DNA of 64,000 nt from NCBI RefSeq assembly GCF_001477625.1, contig NZ_CP013692.1, forward strand, positions 1,302,001 through 1,366,000, in the 5' to 3' direction. This document shows, one piece after another, positions 51,865 through 60,666 of this stretch; the stretch's first letter is position 1; each line of letters opens with the position of its first letter. This stretch comes from Paucibacter sp. KCTC 42545. GTDB taxonomy: Bacteria > Pseudomonadota > Gammaproteobacteria > Burkholderiales > Burkholderiaceae_C. The translations under genes and the position numbers were made by a program. Under the pieces are notes generated by a model. The model saw nothing but the letters and a program-made list of their open reading frames with translations. It ran no database searches and was not told the origin of the DNA.

Positions 51865-52779
51865 TCATTCCGCCTCGGCTTCTGGCCGAAGGTGGTCAGG
51901 CGAGCGGTAGCCGGGTGCGAGCAGCGCGTTCTTCACGCCATAGAGCGCCAGGTGATCCCGCAGCCACAGTCGATATTCAGGGCCTCGCAGGCTGTGATCG
52001 GGGGAGCAGTCCACGCTCCACTTGCGCAACACATAACCGGCAGTGGCGGCGCGCAGATTCATCTTGAGCAGGCCATCGCGCATGCCGTAGTCCAGCAGAG
52101 TGACCTCTGGTCGTGACTGATCTGGGTGGGGAACGAGCTCCAGTTCAACGATGCGAGTCCACTGGATATCCTGATCAGGACGCTCATGTGCCTCAACATG
52201 GGCATCTTTCAACACGGCAGGGTCTTGAATCCGGGTCAGCACAAAGTCTCGAAACTCACCCGACTTGCGGTCGAAGGCGCGGGTGTGCCAGCGCAAGCCA
52301 GTGTCCAGTAAGGCGAAAGGGACGATCTCACGCTCGCTTTGGCCGTTTTCGACAGATTGGTACTTGATTCGCACGGGGCACTTGTGACTGATGGCCCGGG
52401 TGATGCTGGCCAGCGTGCTGAGATCGGGCTGCCCCAGCTTGTTGGGAATGTCGCAGGTGATACCGGTGCGGGAGCGGACCGGTTCTCCATCCCCAAAGCC
52501 TTCAGCCAGCCACGTCAGGACTCGCTCGGCCGGAAAGTCAAACAGAGGCGTGAACGCTCGCCCAATGATGTATGTCTTGGAGCTCCCGTCGTACTCGATG
52601 TTTGCTGGGGCCATCTCTTTGTAGAGCCCCAGGTCTCGGGTAGCTGCGGCTGTTTGGATTCCGAAGCGGGACGCCATGTCCTGGCGGCGGATTTCGCCCA
52701 CGAACCATAGTCGCAGCTCGATGTACGCCATTCGGTCACGCTGGGCGTGTCCAAGTTCTTGTAGGCGATCTGTGGTCAT
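51865..52779 (-). CDS. brxR: WYL-domain transcriptional regulator of the BREX operon (BrxR-like)
   Basis: The product is 304 residues. An N-terminal winged HTH (RMAYIELRLWFVGEIRRQDMASRFGI, ~17-55) precedes a WYL domain (~122-200) with RIKYQS at 137-142, and a WCX-like C-terminal extension. BrxR proteins repress BREX and adjacent promoters and release on ligand binding. It is the first gene of the operon. The 151-base region upstream is shared with the divergent Nudix-like gene. Confidence 0.85.
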   Translation of the reverse strand: MTTDRLQELGHAQRDRMAYIELRLWFVGEIRRQDMASRFGIQTAAATRDLGLYKEMAPANIEYDGSSKTYIIGRAFTPLFDFPAERVLTWLAEGFGDGEPVRSRTGITCDIPNKLGQPDLSTLASITRAISHKCPVRIKYQSVENGQSEREIVPFALLDTGLRWHTRAFDRKSGEFRDFVLTRIQDPAVLKDAHVEAHERPDQDIQWTRIVELELVPHPDQSRPEVTLLDYGMRDGLLKMNLRAATAGYVLRKWSVDCSPDHSLRGPEYRLWLRDHLALYGVKNALLAPGYRSPDHLRPEAEAE

Positions 52780-52930
52780 CTTCTGTTACTCGATTCCAAG
52801 TGGACTGATGTAGATCGTCGAGAGTATAAAGGGTCGATTGTTGTGTGTCGATACGATCCTGTAGTTAAATAATCAGCATCAAAAAGAGTCTGATTGAAGT
52901 ATGATTGTGCAAGTCAAGGAGAGCAAAACT
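52780..52930. promoter_or_regulatory. Divergent promoter region with possible BrxR operator
   Basis: This region drives brxR leftward and the 52931 operon rightward. GATCGTCGA (52813-52821) faces TCGATACGATC (52848-52858), an imperfect inverted repeat that could be the operator. The AAGGAG for the rightward gene is at 52916-52921. No clear -35/-10 pair was picked out. Confidence 0.45.
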
Positions 52931-54931
52931 ATGTGGCTCATCACCTCCGTCGGATTTTTCAGCGTTGTACAGAAGCCGGGCGACAAGCAGAACGGCACGT
53001 TGACGGTGCGCTCGCGAGTCCGTAGCGACCTGGCAGCTCTCAAGCAGCACTATCTTCCTGGCTTGGGGCCGATCCAGGAGAGTCTCGATACCGACTACCG
53101 TTTCAGGGCGGTCGCGCCGCGCGCCGAGGTCTCCGCCGCCATGGCGCGGATGATCGAAAACTTGGACTATGGCAACTTCAAGTCAGAGGTGGCCAAAAAG
53201 CAGGGGCCAAAGCGCGCGAGCCTGTATCACCAGGTTTGGGATGTGCTCTACCAGTTGCAGACCTCCCCAAATTTTGTCGAAACAGAACCCACCGCAGACA
53301 GCTATGGTGGCGTGGTGGTCAGTGGTGGGCACAAAGTCCTTCTTCGCGAGCCAGCCAAGCACCACGGCGGGTATGCCTGGACCTTTGCCAAGACCGTGGC
53401 CAAGGAGGGAGAGTCACCGCGCGATGCTGCCATCCGCGCCGTGCGAGAGAAAACGGGCTATGACGCGGAAATCCGCATCAGCGTCCCAGGCGTCTTCAAA
53501 GGCTCCTCGTCCAACACCTGCTACTACGTGATGGATGCCAAGCATCCCCCTGCGAAGCCGAGCTGGCAGACCGCTGCCTTGCGTTGGGTAATTTTTGATG
53601 AGGCTCGCGATCTGCTTCGGCAGTCACCAAACGCCGAAGGTCGCGATCGGGATCTGGCCATTCTTGACGCGGCGGAGAAGGTGGCCGGGATCATCGCTTA
53701 CAAGGAACACCCGAATGTCCAGCCGGAAGACTGGACGGACCTCAAGTCCATGCCTGAGCGGCACACCGTGCTCTATCCGAAGCTGCGCTTCAACCCCGAT
53801 GAGATGGCGAACATCCGGCGCGGCTTCTTACCCACGGTAATGGAGCAGAAGTGGTTTTTGTACTTCACCGGCGACCGGCTAAGGATGCACCGGAGCTGGA
53901 CTGGCGTCCTGATCTTTGACGTGGGATTCGCCTTTGACCCCAAGGGTGGCGCCTACGTCACCGACGTGATCGTGAACCGGGAAAACCGGGAGTACAGCAA
54001 CACGGATGACGATGAAGACCTGAAGCTGCTGGAGGAGATCATTCGGTACCACCTGCTTCAGCCGTTGGAGGAGCCGGAGGTGGATGGCTTCGTGAAGGCA
54101 ATGGGTCTGGCCATGCAGCCGAAATACCTCGGATCACCAGAGGTGGTGACTGCGCTGGTCAAAGAGATTTTCGACGTCGCCATTCGCGCGTTGGCCGAAG
54201 AAGCGACCGAGAAAGACTTCGTCGAAGCCGTAGGGAAGGTGATTGCAGCGTTTACGGATGACAACGCGGGCTACACCCGGATGCCGGGTTGGCACAGCGC
54301 CGAGCAGATGGGGGGCTACATCAAAAAGTACCTCAGCGGCAGCGACCAGGGCGAGCACCTGGCAGAGATCATCGGTAACGGCATGACTGCGCTAATTGCC
54401 AAGTTGCAGGAAATGCTGGGTGGTTTCTTGCAGGACCCTGCCGCCAATTGGGAGGAGCACGCGCTGGTTCAACTCAACGCGCTTCATCAGTTCGTGGTGA
54501 CAGTTCTTCTTGGCACCAATACGGTGCTGTCTGGCGGGAAGACCTTGAGCGACTTTCAGTGGGTGCCGATTGCCGCCGGAGCCGGGAATAAGCAGGTCAT
54601 CGTCGACGTGGGTTCCGAAGGTGGTTCATTGACCTTGTACGGCGTGCAGTCTCCCGAGGGCTGGCAGTTCCGGGTTGAAACCAATGAATCTGCACTGGAG
54701 GACGATGAGGATATGACGGATCTGCCGGAGCGTCCCTGGGTGGGAACGTGGCGCAGTGCCCTGAAGCAGCTTGATGCACACCCGTGGACTCAACTTCATC
54801 CTCTGGCGGTTCATTCGGAGTTTTGCGATCGAGTTTTCAAGGCCTTGCAGACCCGGAAGAAAAAAGGCCTTGTGATCGATTGGGATCAATGGGGCAATGT
54901 CCTGAAAATCTTCGTAGATGAAGAACAGTGA
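52931..54931 (+). CDS. Large protein with degenerate Nudix domain, divergent from brxR
   Basis: ATG 52931 is preferred because AAGGAG lies 9 nt upstream and MWLITSVGFFSVV is a typical family N-terminus; an upstream ATG at 52901 lacks this. The 666-residue product has an N-terminal domain (1-110) seen elsewhere as a small stand-alone protein and a Nudix fold at ~122-232. A module with WFLYF...HRSWTG near residues 305-325 follows, and then a C-terminal half of unknown fold. The Nudix box is altered: two of three expected glutamates are Ala170 and Lys174. It may sense rather than hydrolyse a nucleotide. Confidence 0.72.
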   Translation: MWLITSVGFFSVVQKPGDKQNGTLTVRSRVRSDLAALKQHYLPGLGPIQESLDTDYRFRAVAPRAEVSAAMARMIENLDYGNFKSEVAKKQGPKRASLYHQVWDVLYQLQTSPNFVETEPTADSYGGVVVSGGHKVLLREPAKHHGGYAWTFAKTVAKEGESPRDAAIRAVREKTGYDAEIRISVPGVFKGSSSNTCYYVMDAKHPPAKPSWQTAALRWVIFDEARDLLRQSPNAEGRDRDLAILDAAEKVAGIIAYKEHPNVQPEDWTDLKSMPERHTVLYPKLRFNPDEMANIRRGFLPTVMEQKWFLYFTGDRLRMHRSWTGVLIFDVGFAFDPKGGAYVTDVIVNRENREYSNTDDDEDLKLLEEIIRYHLLQPLEEPEVDGFVKAMGLAMQPKYLGSPEVVTALVKEIFDVAIRALAEEATEKDFVEAVGKVIAAFTDDNAGYTRMPGWHSAEQMGGYIKKYLSGSDQGEHLAEIIGNGMTALIAKLQEMLGGFLQDPAANWEEHALVQLNALHQFVVTVLLGTNTVLSGGKTLSDFQWVPIAAGAGNKQVIVDVGSEGGSLTLYGVQSPEGWQFRVETNESALEDDEDMTDLPERPWVGTWRSALKQLDAHPWTQLHPLAVHSEFCDRVFKALQTRKKKGLVIDWDQWGNVLKIFVDEEQ

Positions 54932-54958
54932 GGTTTAAATGCAAAGAAGGGAGCAGAG

Positions 54959-55492
54959 ATGAGTGCAGCAGCGATTGTGAAGGCAGCCCAGTTTGCGGCC
55001 GAGAAACACAAGAACCAACGTCGAAAGGATGCCGATGCGTCCCCGTACATCAATCACCCCCTGGCGTTGGCCAGTGTGTTGGCCGTTGAGGGGGGAGTTG
55101 AAACGCCGGAAGTAATTTGTGCCGCACTGCTGCACGACACCGTTGAGGACACAGAAACCACTGCTAAGGAACTGGCGGCCATCTTCGGCGCCAAGGTGAC
55201 TGGCATCGTGCTGGAGGTGACCGACGATAAGAGTCTCGACAAGGCGGTGCGAAAAGAAGAACAGGTACGCCATGCCCCGCACATTTCGCCGGAGGCCAAA
55301 CTCGTCAAGCTGGCCGACAAGATCTGCAATCTCAGGGACATCCTGGCATCCCCGCCAGCGGACTGGAGTGCTGACCGAAAACGGGAGTACTTTGACTGGG
55401 CAGCAAGGGTTGTGGCAGGGCTTCGTGGTGTGCATCCTGCGCTAGAGGCTGTTTTTGACGAGCTGTACGGCCGACAGGCTGAACTGCTTTAA
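54959..55492 (+). CDS. MESH1-type HD-domain (p)ppGpp hydrolase
   Basis: The product is 177 residues, the length of animal MESH1. It keeps the metal and substrate residues: His33 (INHPL), His59-Asp60 and Glu63-Asp64 (ALLHDTVEDT), Asp120 and Asn124 (KLVKLADKICNLRD), plus the basic NQRRKDADASPY loop. There is no synthetase domain. Such enzymes remove pyrophosphate from (p)ppGpp and some act on NADPH. It sits 27 nt after the Nudix-like gene and 2 nt before the next gene, in a clear operon. Confidence 0.88.
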   Translation: MSAAAIVKAAQFAAEKHKNQRRKDADASPYINHPLALASVLAVEGGVETPEVICAALLHDTVEDTETTAKELAAIFGAKVTGIVLEVTDDKSLDKAVRKEEQVRHAPHISPEAKLVKLADKICNLRDILASPPADWSADRKREYFDWAARVVAGLRGVHPALEAVFDELYGRQAELL

Positions 55493-55494
55493 CG

Positions 55495-56553
55495 GTGGCG
55501 CGGATGCGAATCGAACAGCACATCGTTGCAGCCTGGGCAAGGCAACTGAGCGACAAGCTCATCAAGGATTCCATAGCGGCTTTGGAGCAGATGGATGCCA
55601 ATGAAATGCTCTCCGGAGATGACTCGGGCCTGAAAAATGTGTGGGAGGAGATTTGCGTCCAGGTACAACAGGAAGAGTCCATCTTTTGGGATGCCTACCT
55701 CGAGACTATGGAGGGTCTTTTGACTGGCTTCGTCGAGTTGCTGGATAGGGACGCGCGCATGGCCTTGTGGGCAGTTACCGACGAGGGTTCGGACTATGTT
55801 GATGACCACCAGGCAGACACAGACGGCGTTCGTGACGTCCCTGTCTCAGAAGATGAAATTGTCAGCAAGCTGAAGGATGAGTTGTTGTCAGCGGCAGCCA
55901 ATTATTCGAACTCGCGCATCACGAAGTTTCTCGCGCGCCACGAGGATGGCTACGACGAACTCGAGGAAGATGAGGATGACGAGGATCTGGATGACGATGG
56001 AGCAGAAGAGCAAGCGGAAACCACAAAGCGATTTTTCGACCTGCGACCTGCAGTAACTGACCCGGTGGTTTTTGTTATCACTAGGCAGCTGATCGATGAT
56101 ATGGATGTTGAAAGCTCTCTCGATTTCCTCCGGTCCCTCGTTCCTGTCGAACGCCCTGAACACGCATGGGCCTACAAGGGGCGCTTGTCGTTGATGATCA
56201 GCGGGTATGACAGTGATCCGCGAGAGCTGTACGAGATTTCTGAGGTCTGCCATTACTTGCGCGCGCTGGATGCCGAATGGCCGTTCTGGCTGTTTTTCTT
56301 CAATCAGGCAGATGAGTCCATCAAAGTGGTCGCAATGTGTTTGGCCTCGGCGATTGAAGTCGCACCCGGTGCCGCGCACATCGATTCGAAAGGTCTGAAG
56401 CACTTTCTGGAGAGAGGATTTGCAGCCGTTAATTACCTGTTTGATACCTACGGGTTCCCCGAGTCGGAAAACGAAGTGCTGTCGATGGGTGTGACGCAGA
56501 TACTCGAAAACAGCATGATTGAACCGGATCGTGATGGATACAGCCTTGGGTAA
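55495..56553 (+). CDS. Unknown acidic protein, third gene of the MESH1 operon
   Basis: GTG 55495 or ATG 55504 starts a 352- or 349-residue protein just after the hydrolase stop. The N-terminal third is helical. An acidic stretch at about 160-178 (ELEEDEDDEDLDDDGAEE) forms a linker. The C-terminal half (FLRSLVPVERPEHAWAYKG...) looks helical and globular. No known motif is visible. Its 2-nt spacing from the hydrolase gene implies a linked function. Confidence 0.65.
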   Translation: MARMRIEQHIVAAWARQLSDKLIKDSIAALEQMDANEMLSGDDSGLKNVWEEICVQVQQEESIFWDAYLETMEGLLTGFVELLDRDARMALWAVTDEGSDYVDDHQADTDGVRDVPVSEDEIVSKLKDELLSAAANYSNSRITKFLARHEDGYDELEEDEDDEDLDDDGAEEQAETTKRFFDLRPAVTDPVVFVITRQLIDDMDVESSLDFLRSLVPVERPEHAWAYKGRLSLMISGYDSDPRELYEISEVCHYLRALDAEWPFWLFFFNQADESIKVVAMCLASAIEVAPGAAHIDSKGLKHFLERGFAAVNYLFDTYGFPESENEVLSMGVTQILENSMIEPDRDGYSLG

Positions 56554-56610
56554 ATCTCGGAACCTCGACAGCGCTCGCGGCTGTGGTGAGCTTGCAAGGC
56601 AAAGTTCAGT

Positions 56611-57360
56611 ATGACCATTGTTCGTGGCGTCAGAATTATGGCTTCGACGTGTTGTGGGGCACAGTATTCCTTTCCCAGGTATGTGTCGATGAACTTTTCG
56701 GCATTCGAATACTGGACCGACGGCTGGCGAGAGTACTCACTCATGCCTAACGATGAGGGGATTCGTCGCTGCACTTGCGGTCAATTTGTCTTGCTGAAAG
56801 ACATGGTCGCAGTCGATGCCGCTGACTCCTCGGAGCTGCCGTATATGGATCGTGTACCAGATGAGCTTTTACCCGAGTGCATTTCCAAGGCAGCAAGCGA
56901 GGAAATGGAGGTTGCGGCAAGGCTCGGGTACTGGCGACATCTCAATCACGAATATCGACAGGCTTACCGTCAGCACAGGGATGCGGAAGAAGCCACCACC
57001 AAGGCGGCATGGGAGGCCGCCAACCCCGATCGCCGAACTTGGTGGGATAAGTTGCGCCGCCAGAAACCGCCCAGCTACAGCAGGCCGGTGGACAGCCCGT
57101 TCACGTATCCGGCGTTCGAAGCCACAGACGCGCAGCTTGAAAACATGAAGCTATTGAGCGCGATACTGGAGAAATGGGGCTTCGCCTCGCGGCCTGGGTA
57201 CACCATGGAGCTTACAGAGCTGTACCGAGAGCAGGGTCGCTTTGATGAGTCCCAGAAGGTAATTCTGACACTTGACCAACGAGATGTCGGCGTAACCAGC
57301 AACCTCATTGGCAAACTGATCAAGGAAAAGCAATCCGCGCCAATGCGCTACAGGATGTGA
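56611..57360 (+). CDS. Unknown protein with zinc-ribbon-like N-terminus
   Basis: The start is uncertain (ATG 56611 or ATG 56638). The N-terminal part has CCGAQYSFPRY, a WTDGW motif and CTCGQF, which could form a zinc ribbon. The middle has a basic helical stretch (RRTWWDKLRRQKPPSY) and the C-terminus a TPR-like pair of helices (LTELYREQGRFDESQKVIL). It resembles an uncharacterised bacterial family I know only from the C-x-C...WTDG pattern. It is the last gene of the operon. Confidence 0.6.
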   Translation: MTIVRGVRIMASTCCGAQYSFPRYVSMNFSAFEYWTDGWREYSLMPNDEGIRRCTCGQFVLLKDMVAVDAADSSELPYMDRVPDELLPECISKAASEEMEVAARLGYWRHLNHEYRQAYRQHRDAEEATTKAAWEAANPDRRTWWDKLRRQKPPSYSRPVDSPFTYPAFEATDAQLENMKLLSAILEKWGFASRPGYTMELTELYREQGRFDESQKVILTLDQRDVGVTSNLIGKLIKEKQSAPMRYRM

Positions 57361-57405
57361 CCCAGTTTTGGATTTTCTCTTGGTAACGTCCGTGCAAGGA
57401 CTTAG

Positions 57406-57485
57406 GCGAAATCAGCGAAATCAGCGAAATTAGTGATGCGACAAGCACTTGCGGGTGACCAACGTCGGCGAAGTCAGCGAAAAAT
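57406..57485. repeat. Short 9-bp repeats (GCGAAATCA-type)
   Basis: Three tandem units at 57406-57432 (GCGAAATCA, GCGAAATCA, GCGAAATTA) and two related units at 57468-57485 (GCGAAGTCA, GCGAAAAAT) are separated by 35 bases. They lie just past the 3' end of the DUF3987 gene, in a 142-base gap. They could be binding sites for the nearby ParB-like proteins or an element end. Confidence 0.6.
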
Positions 57486-57502
57486 TCCCCCTCAGCCTGG
57501 CG

Positions 57503-58882
57503 CTATGGCGCTGCCAGCCTGTACAACCGCAGTGGCGCGCCAGGTGCGCCGTCGCTGCGGTCGGCCTGCCGCACAGTAATCTTTGGCGGCGTACTCGTCA
57601 GAAGGCATTGCAGACTGTCATCGATCAACGACTTCGGCACCTTGCCACGGAAGCATTCTGTGCTGATCTGACTGCGCGTGGCCTGACCTCGCTCGTGCAG
57701 GAAAGCCAGCACTCGGTTGGAAAGTTCGAGCGCATGGGCCATCCTGGCATCGTCAGCAGCACTCACAAAAACGTACCGGACGGATGCCGTGATGTACTGT
57801 ATCCAAGCCATCGCTGCATCGATGTGCGGCACATCGACTCGAGTCTGCAAATCGGTCAGCGCGAACAACATCGCCAAGCGCAGCAACATCGGCGAACGGC
57901 GTTCCAGCATCGAATTGACCACTTCGCTACCCTGATCCTCGTTGAGTTCGGTTCGATAGAGTTGGGCGTACCGCCACTGTGCCTGCGCAGACAACTCCAT
58001 CCGCAAGTGGTCGCGCTGATCCACCTGATCGGCTCCTGTGAATCTGAGTATCTCCAGAACCCTGCTTGCCAAGGCGTCCACGGTGGCCTGTGGTGTCGCT
58101 TTCGGAAAAGGCAAGATTTGCGATCGCTCGGCCCAGATCATCAGAAACCGGTTGGCAAAGCCATTGGTCAACTCGCGAGCAGTCATCATTTCCGTCAGTT
58201 CACTGGGCGAAATCGCGCCACTGAGGCATACGTGTGGATGACTGGCGTACATCCGGTTCGACTTCGTCGCGGGCTTGAGACTGACGCCGTCCCAGCAATC
58301 TCGTAACGCTGCGGACAGCGTGTTGCCTTCGCGGCGTCCCTGGTGCAGCACGTTCGCGAATTCAGACTCGACCACCCACAATCGCTTGTCGTCAATCGCC
58401 GGAATTTCCTGTTTGCCTTGTCGATAGCCGTCGTGCATCAGGGCCACAAGGCCCTCGCGACTGGACAGGCCGCCACGGTGAATCTGCGGTGCAAAACGAT
58501 CATCCAACTCGCGCAGGGCCTGATCGATTCGCAAGACAAGTTGCACGGCGTCGCCTTTGCGGCCGCGCCCCGAGCGCCCGATGTGCAGGCAGAAAATTCG
58601 AGTGTGGTGCCAAGTATTCCCAATGGGCAGGTACACGCCCCGACCAATGGCGCAGGAAAGATATGCGATGAAATTGGCTGCGATGGCATAGGGATTGGTT
58701 TCCGTTCCCTCGCCGCCAGCACAGGCCACCTCGCCAACCAAGCCGTAAAGGCAAGACCGGTGGGGGTGCGGCGCATTGCGATGGATGCCAGCTCCTGAGT
58801 TCGCAAAAGGCGTAACCTCATCAAGGGAGGAGCCGAGCGGAGGATCTGACACATCCTCCCCGGGCATTCCAGGGCCCTGCAT
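57503..58882 (-). CDS. DUF3987/YfjI-like primase-helicase-type protein
   Basis: The product is 459 residues from ATG 58882, 3 nt after the RepB-like stop. IGRSGRGRKGDAVQLVL (~125) resembles the loose P-loop of DUF3987 proteins; KRLWVVESEFANVL and FANRFLMIWAERS are further family blocks. Such proteins are found on plasmids and integrated elements, with a suggested role in replication or maintenance. It is the last gene of the recombinase-ParB operon. Confidence 0.72.
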   Translation of the reverse strand: MQGPGMPGEDVSDPPLGSSLDEVTPFANSGAGIHRNAPHPHRSCLYGLVGEVACAGGEGTETNPYAIAANFIAYLSCAIGRGVYLPIGNTWHHTRIFCLHIGRSGRGRKGDAVQLVLRIDQALRELDDRFAPQIHRGGLSSREGLVALMHDGYRQGKQEIPAIDDKRLWVVESEFANVLHQGRREGNTLSAALRDCWDGVSLKPATKSNRMYASHPHVCLSGAISPSELTEMMTARELTNGFANRFLMIWAERSQILPFPKATPQATVDALASRVLEILRFTGADQVDQRDHLRMELSAQAQWRYAQLYRTELNEDQGSEVVNSMLERRSPMLLRLAMLFALTDLQTRVDVPHIDAAMAWIQYITASVRYVFVSAADDARMAHALELSNRVLAFLHERGQATRSQISTECFRGKVPKSLIDDSLQCLLTSTPPKITVRQADRSDGAPGAPLRLYRLAAP

Positions 58883-58885
58883 TCA

Positions 58886-59767
58886 CTACTTGTCCAGAGC
58901 CGTGGCCTGGACGATCCCCGAAAACTCGCGCAGGATGTCGGGGTTGTTCTGCGACAGGAACCGGATCACGGCTTCGTTGTCCAGCAGTTTCGTCAGGTAG
59001 CCCCTGGCCAGCACCAGGTTGAGGACGTCCTGCCCGTACGACTGCTCGACCAGCTTGAACTGACTTTCCAGGTTTGCCATTTCGCGCTCCATCTTCGCCA
59101 TTTGATCGGCGGTGACACCTTTGACTTTCTTTGGGCCTCCCTCGTTGACCAGCATGTTTGGGGGCGTGGCCGCCAGCAAGGCCTGGGCGTAGGACACCGT
59201 GATGTTGTTTGTGGCCACCATCAGTTCGACGCACTCGACCTGGCGCGTCGGTTTGAGCTTGCGCAGGACCGGACTCAGGTTGGCCGAAAAGTGCTTGTCC
59301 CTGAGCAGTCGAACAGCCTCCGCGCAGATCCCGTCCAGCAGGTTGATCTTCTTGGTGATGTGCTCCAGGTCCAGTTCCAATGATTTCGCCAATCGAGCCG
59401 GTGTGACGCCACGGTCCACCGCCCGCCGGATCATGAAATGCTCCTGGATGGTCGACAACCGGTTGATACGGTTGTTGTAGGTGTAGCTCTCGTCGTCCTT
59501 GGCGATCAGGCATGGAGCATCAGTGAAGCCCAATTCCTGCAAGGCAAACATTCGGATGTGCCCGTCCAGCAGCAGGTGCATACCACTGGTCCTGTCTGCT
59601 TTGGCGATCGTGAGGGGTTCGATCAGGCCAACGGCATCGATGGAGGAAATGATCTGCTTGAACTTGCGCGAACTCATGAGACCGTCAGGGGCTTTGCGAG
59701 AGGGCAACAGTTTGTCGAAGGCCACCGTAATGGGGTCAGGGATGAATCCCAGGTTGCTTTGCGTCAT
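58886..59767 (-). CDS. RepB/ParB-like partition protein
   Basis: The product is 293 residues. The N-terminal ParB-type region has LLLDGHIRMFALQELG; a KorB-type HTH follows (GVTPARLAKSLELDLEHITKKINLL). The C-terminal half (NNITVSYAQALLAATPP onward) is the plasmid RepB C-terminal type. It overlaps the previous parB-like gene by four bases. Two ParBs without a ParA are unusual for partition; they may act as regulators or CTP switches. Confidence 0.78.
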   Translation of the reverse strand: MTQSNLGFIPDPITVAFDKLLPSRKAPDGLMSSRKFKQIISSIDAVGLIEPLTIAKADRTSGMHLLLDGHIRMFALQELGFTDAPCLIAKDDESYTYNNRINRLSTIQEHFMIRRAVDRGVTPARLAKSLELDLEHITKKINLLDGICAEAVRLLRDKHFSANLSPVLRKLKPTRQVECVELMVATNNITVSYAQALLAATPPNMLVNEGGPKKVKGVTADQMAKMEREMANLESQFKLVEQSYGQDVLNLVLARGYLTKLLDNEAVIRFLSQNNPDILREFSGIVQATALDK

Positions 59768-60666
59768 GAGGCGTTTCCTGCGGGCCAGACGCGTTCAGCA
59801 ATGTATTTTGGAAGGCTATCCAGCCCCTCGGCGCGCAGCAGGTTGGTGAAGTTCTCATCGGCCATGAGTTGGCGCATGGCTTCAGCCACGAAGAGCAGTC
59901 GCTGCTGGGCGAATTCCGCCTTCTTGACCATGAGCTTTTGCCGTTCGACCTCGTGCTGGTACGTCCTGATAAGGCTGGAGGACGTCACGTCCGGGACCTT
60001 GCGCGGAGCCCCCCTTGCGATTGACCGCCCCAGCGATCGGCGCTTTTCGATGACCTTGCGCGCCTGGATCAGGTGGTTGCCGCGCAATTGACCGTTTTCA
60101 TAGGCCTCTTGCAGGGCCGCCTGGATGTCCTTGTCATTACTACCAGCCCCTGCGATGGCCAGCGCAGCGTTGAGCGGGATGCGGCCACTTTCAACCGCAA
60201 TCAGTAGCCGCTCCTCGCCGTTTTTGAGCAACTGCAAGATGCCATGAACGTAGTCCTGGCCAAGCCCCGTCTTTTGGGCGATGGCCTTTTTGTCGTAGCC
60301 CTGATCTCGCATCTGTTCGATGCCTGCCAGCAACTCCAGGGTTCGCCCCTGGCGGCGGGCGATGTTTTCAGCCAGGCTCATGATGAAACCGTCTTCGTCG
60401 CTGACATCGACGACCATGGCCGGGATGGTGGTCTCGCCCAGGGACTTGAAGGCCTTGAGCCGACCTTCACCGCAGATCAGCAAGAATTTCTCCCGGCCAT
60501 CGCCGTCCTTGCGCGGCGTGACCGTGATCGGCTTCTTCAAGCCAATGTTCTTGATGTTTCCGACGATGTCATCGAAGATTCGGCCATTGCGGTCGCGCGG
60601 ATTGAGGACTTCGATCTTGTCGATCGGAATCATCTGGAGATTGCTGGACGGATGTTCTTTGCTCAT
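59764..60666 (-). CDS. ParB/Spo0J-family protein
   Basis: The product is 300 residues. NPRDRNGRIFDDIVGNIKNIGLKKPI, CGEGRLKAFKSLG and SLAENIARRQGRTLELL are the ParB N-terminal blocks, with an HTH in DKKAIAQKTGLGQDYVHGIL. It overlaps the recombinase stop (60663-60666) and the RepB-like start. Conserved CTP-binding-type motifs appear present. It likely binds parS-like DNA in the element. Confidence 0.82.
   Translation of the reverse strand: MSKEHPSSNLQMIPIDKIEVLNPRDRNGRIFDDIVGNIKNIGLKKPITVTPRKDGDGREKFLLICGEGRLKAFKSLGETTIPAMVVDVSDEDGFIMSLAENIARRQGRTLELLAGIEQMRDQGYDKKAIAQKTGLGQDYVHGILQLLKNGEERLLIAVESGRIPLNAALAIAGAGSNDKDIQAALQEAYENGQLRGNHLIQARKVIEKRRSLGRSIARGAPRKVPDVTSSSLIRTYQHEVERQKLMVKKAEFAQQRLLFVAEAMRQLMADENFTNLLRAEGLDSLPKYIAERVWPAGNAS

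Noticed and set aside
57406..57432. CRISPR-like repeats
   Set aside because: The units are 9 bp and contiguous without spacers, so they are tandem repeats.
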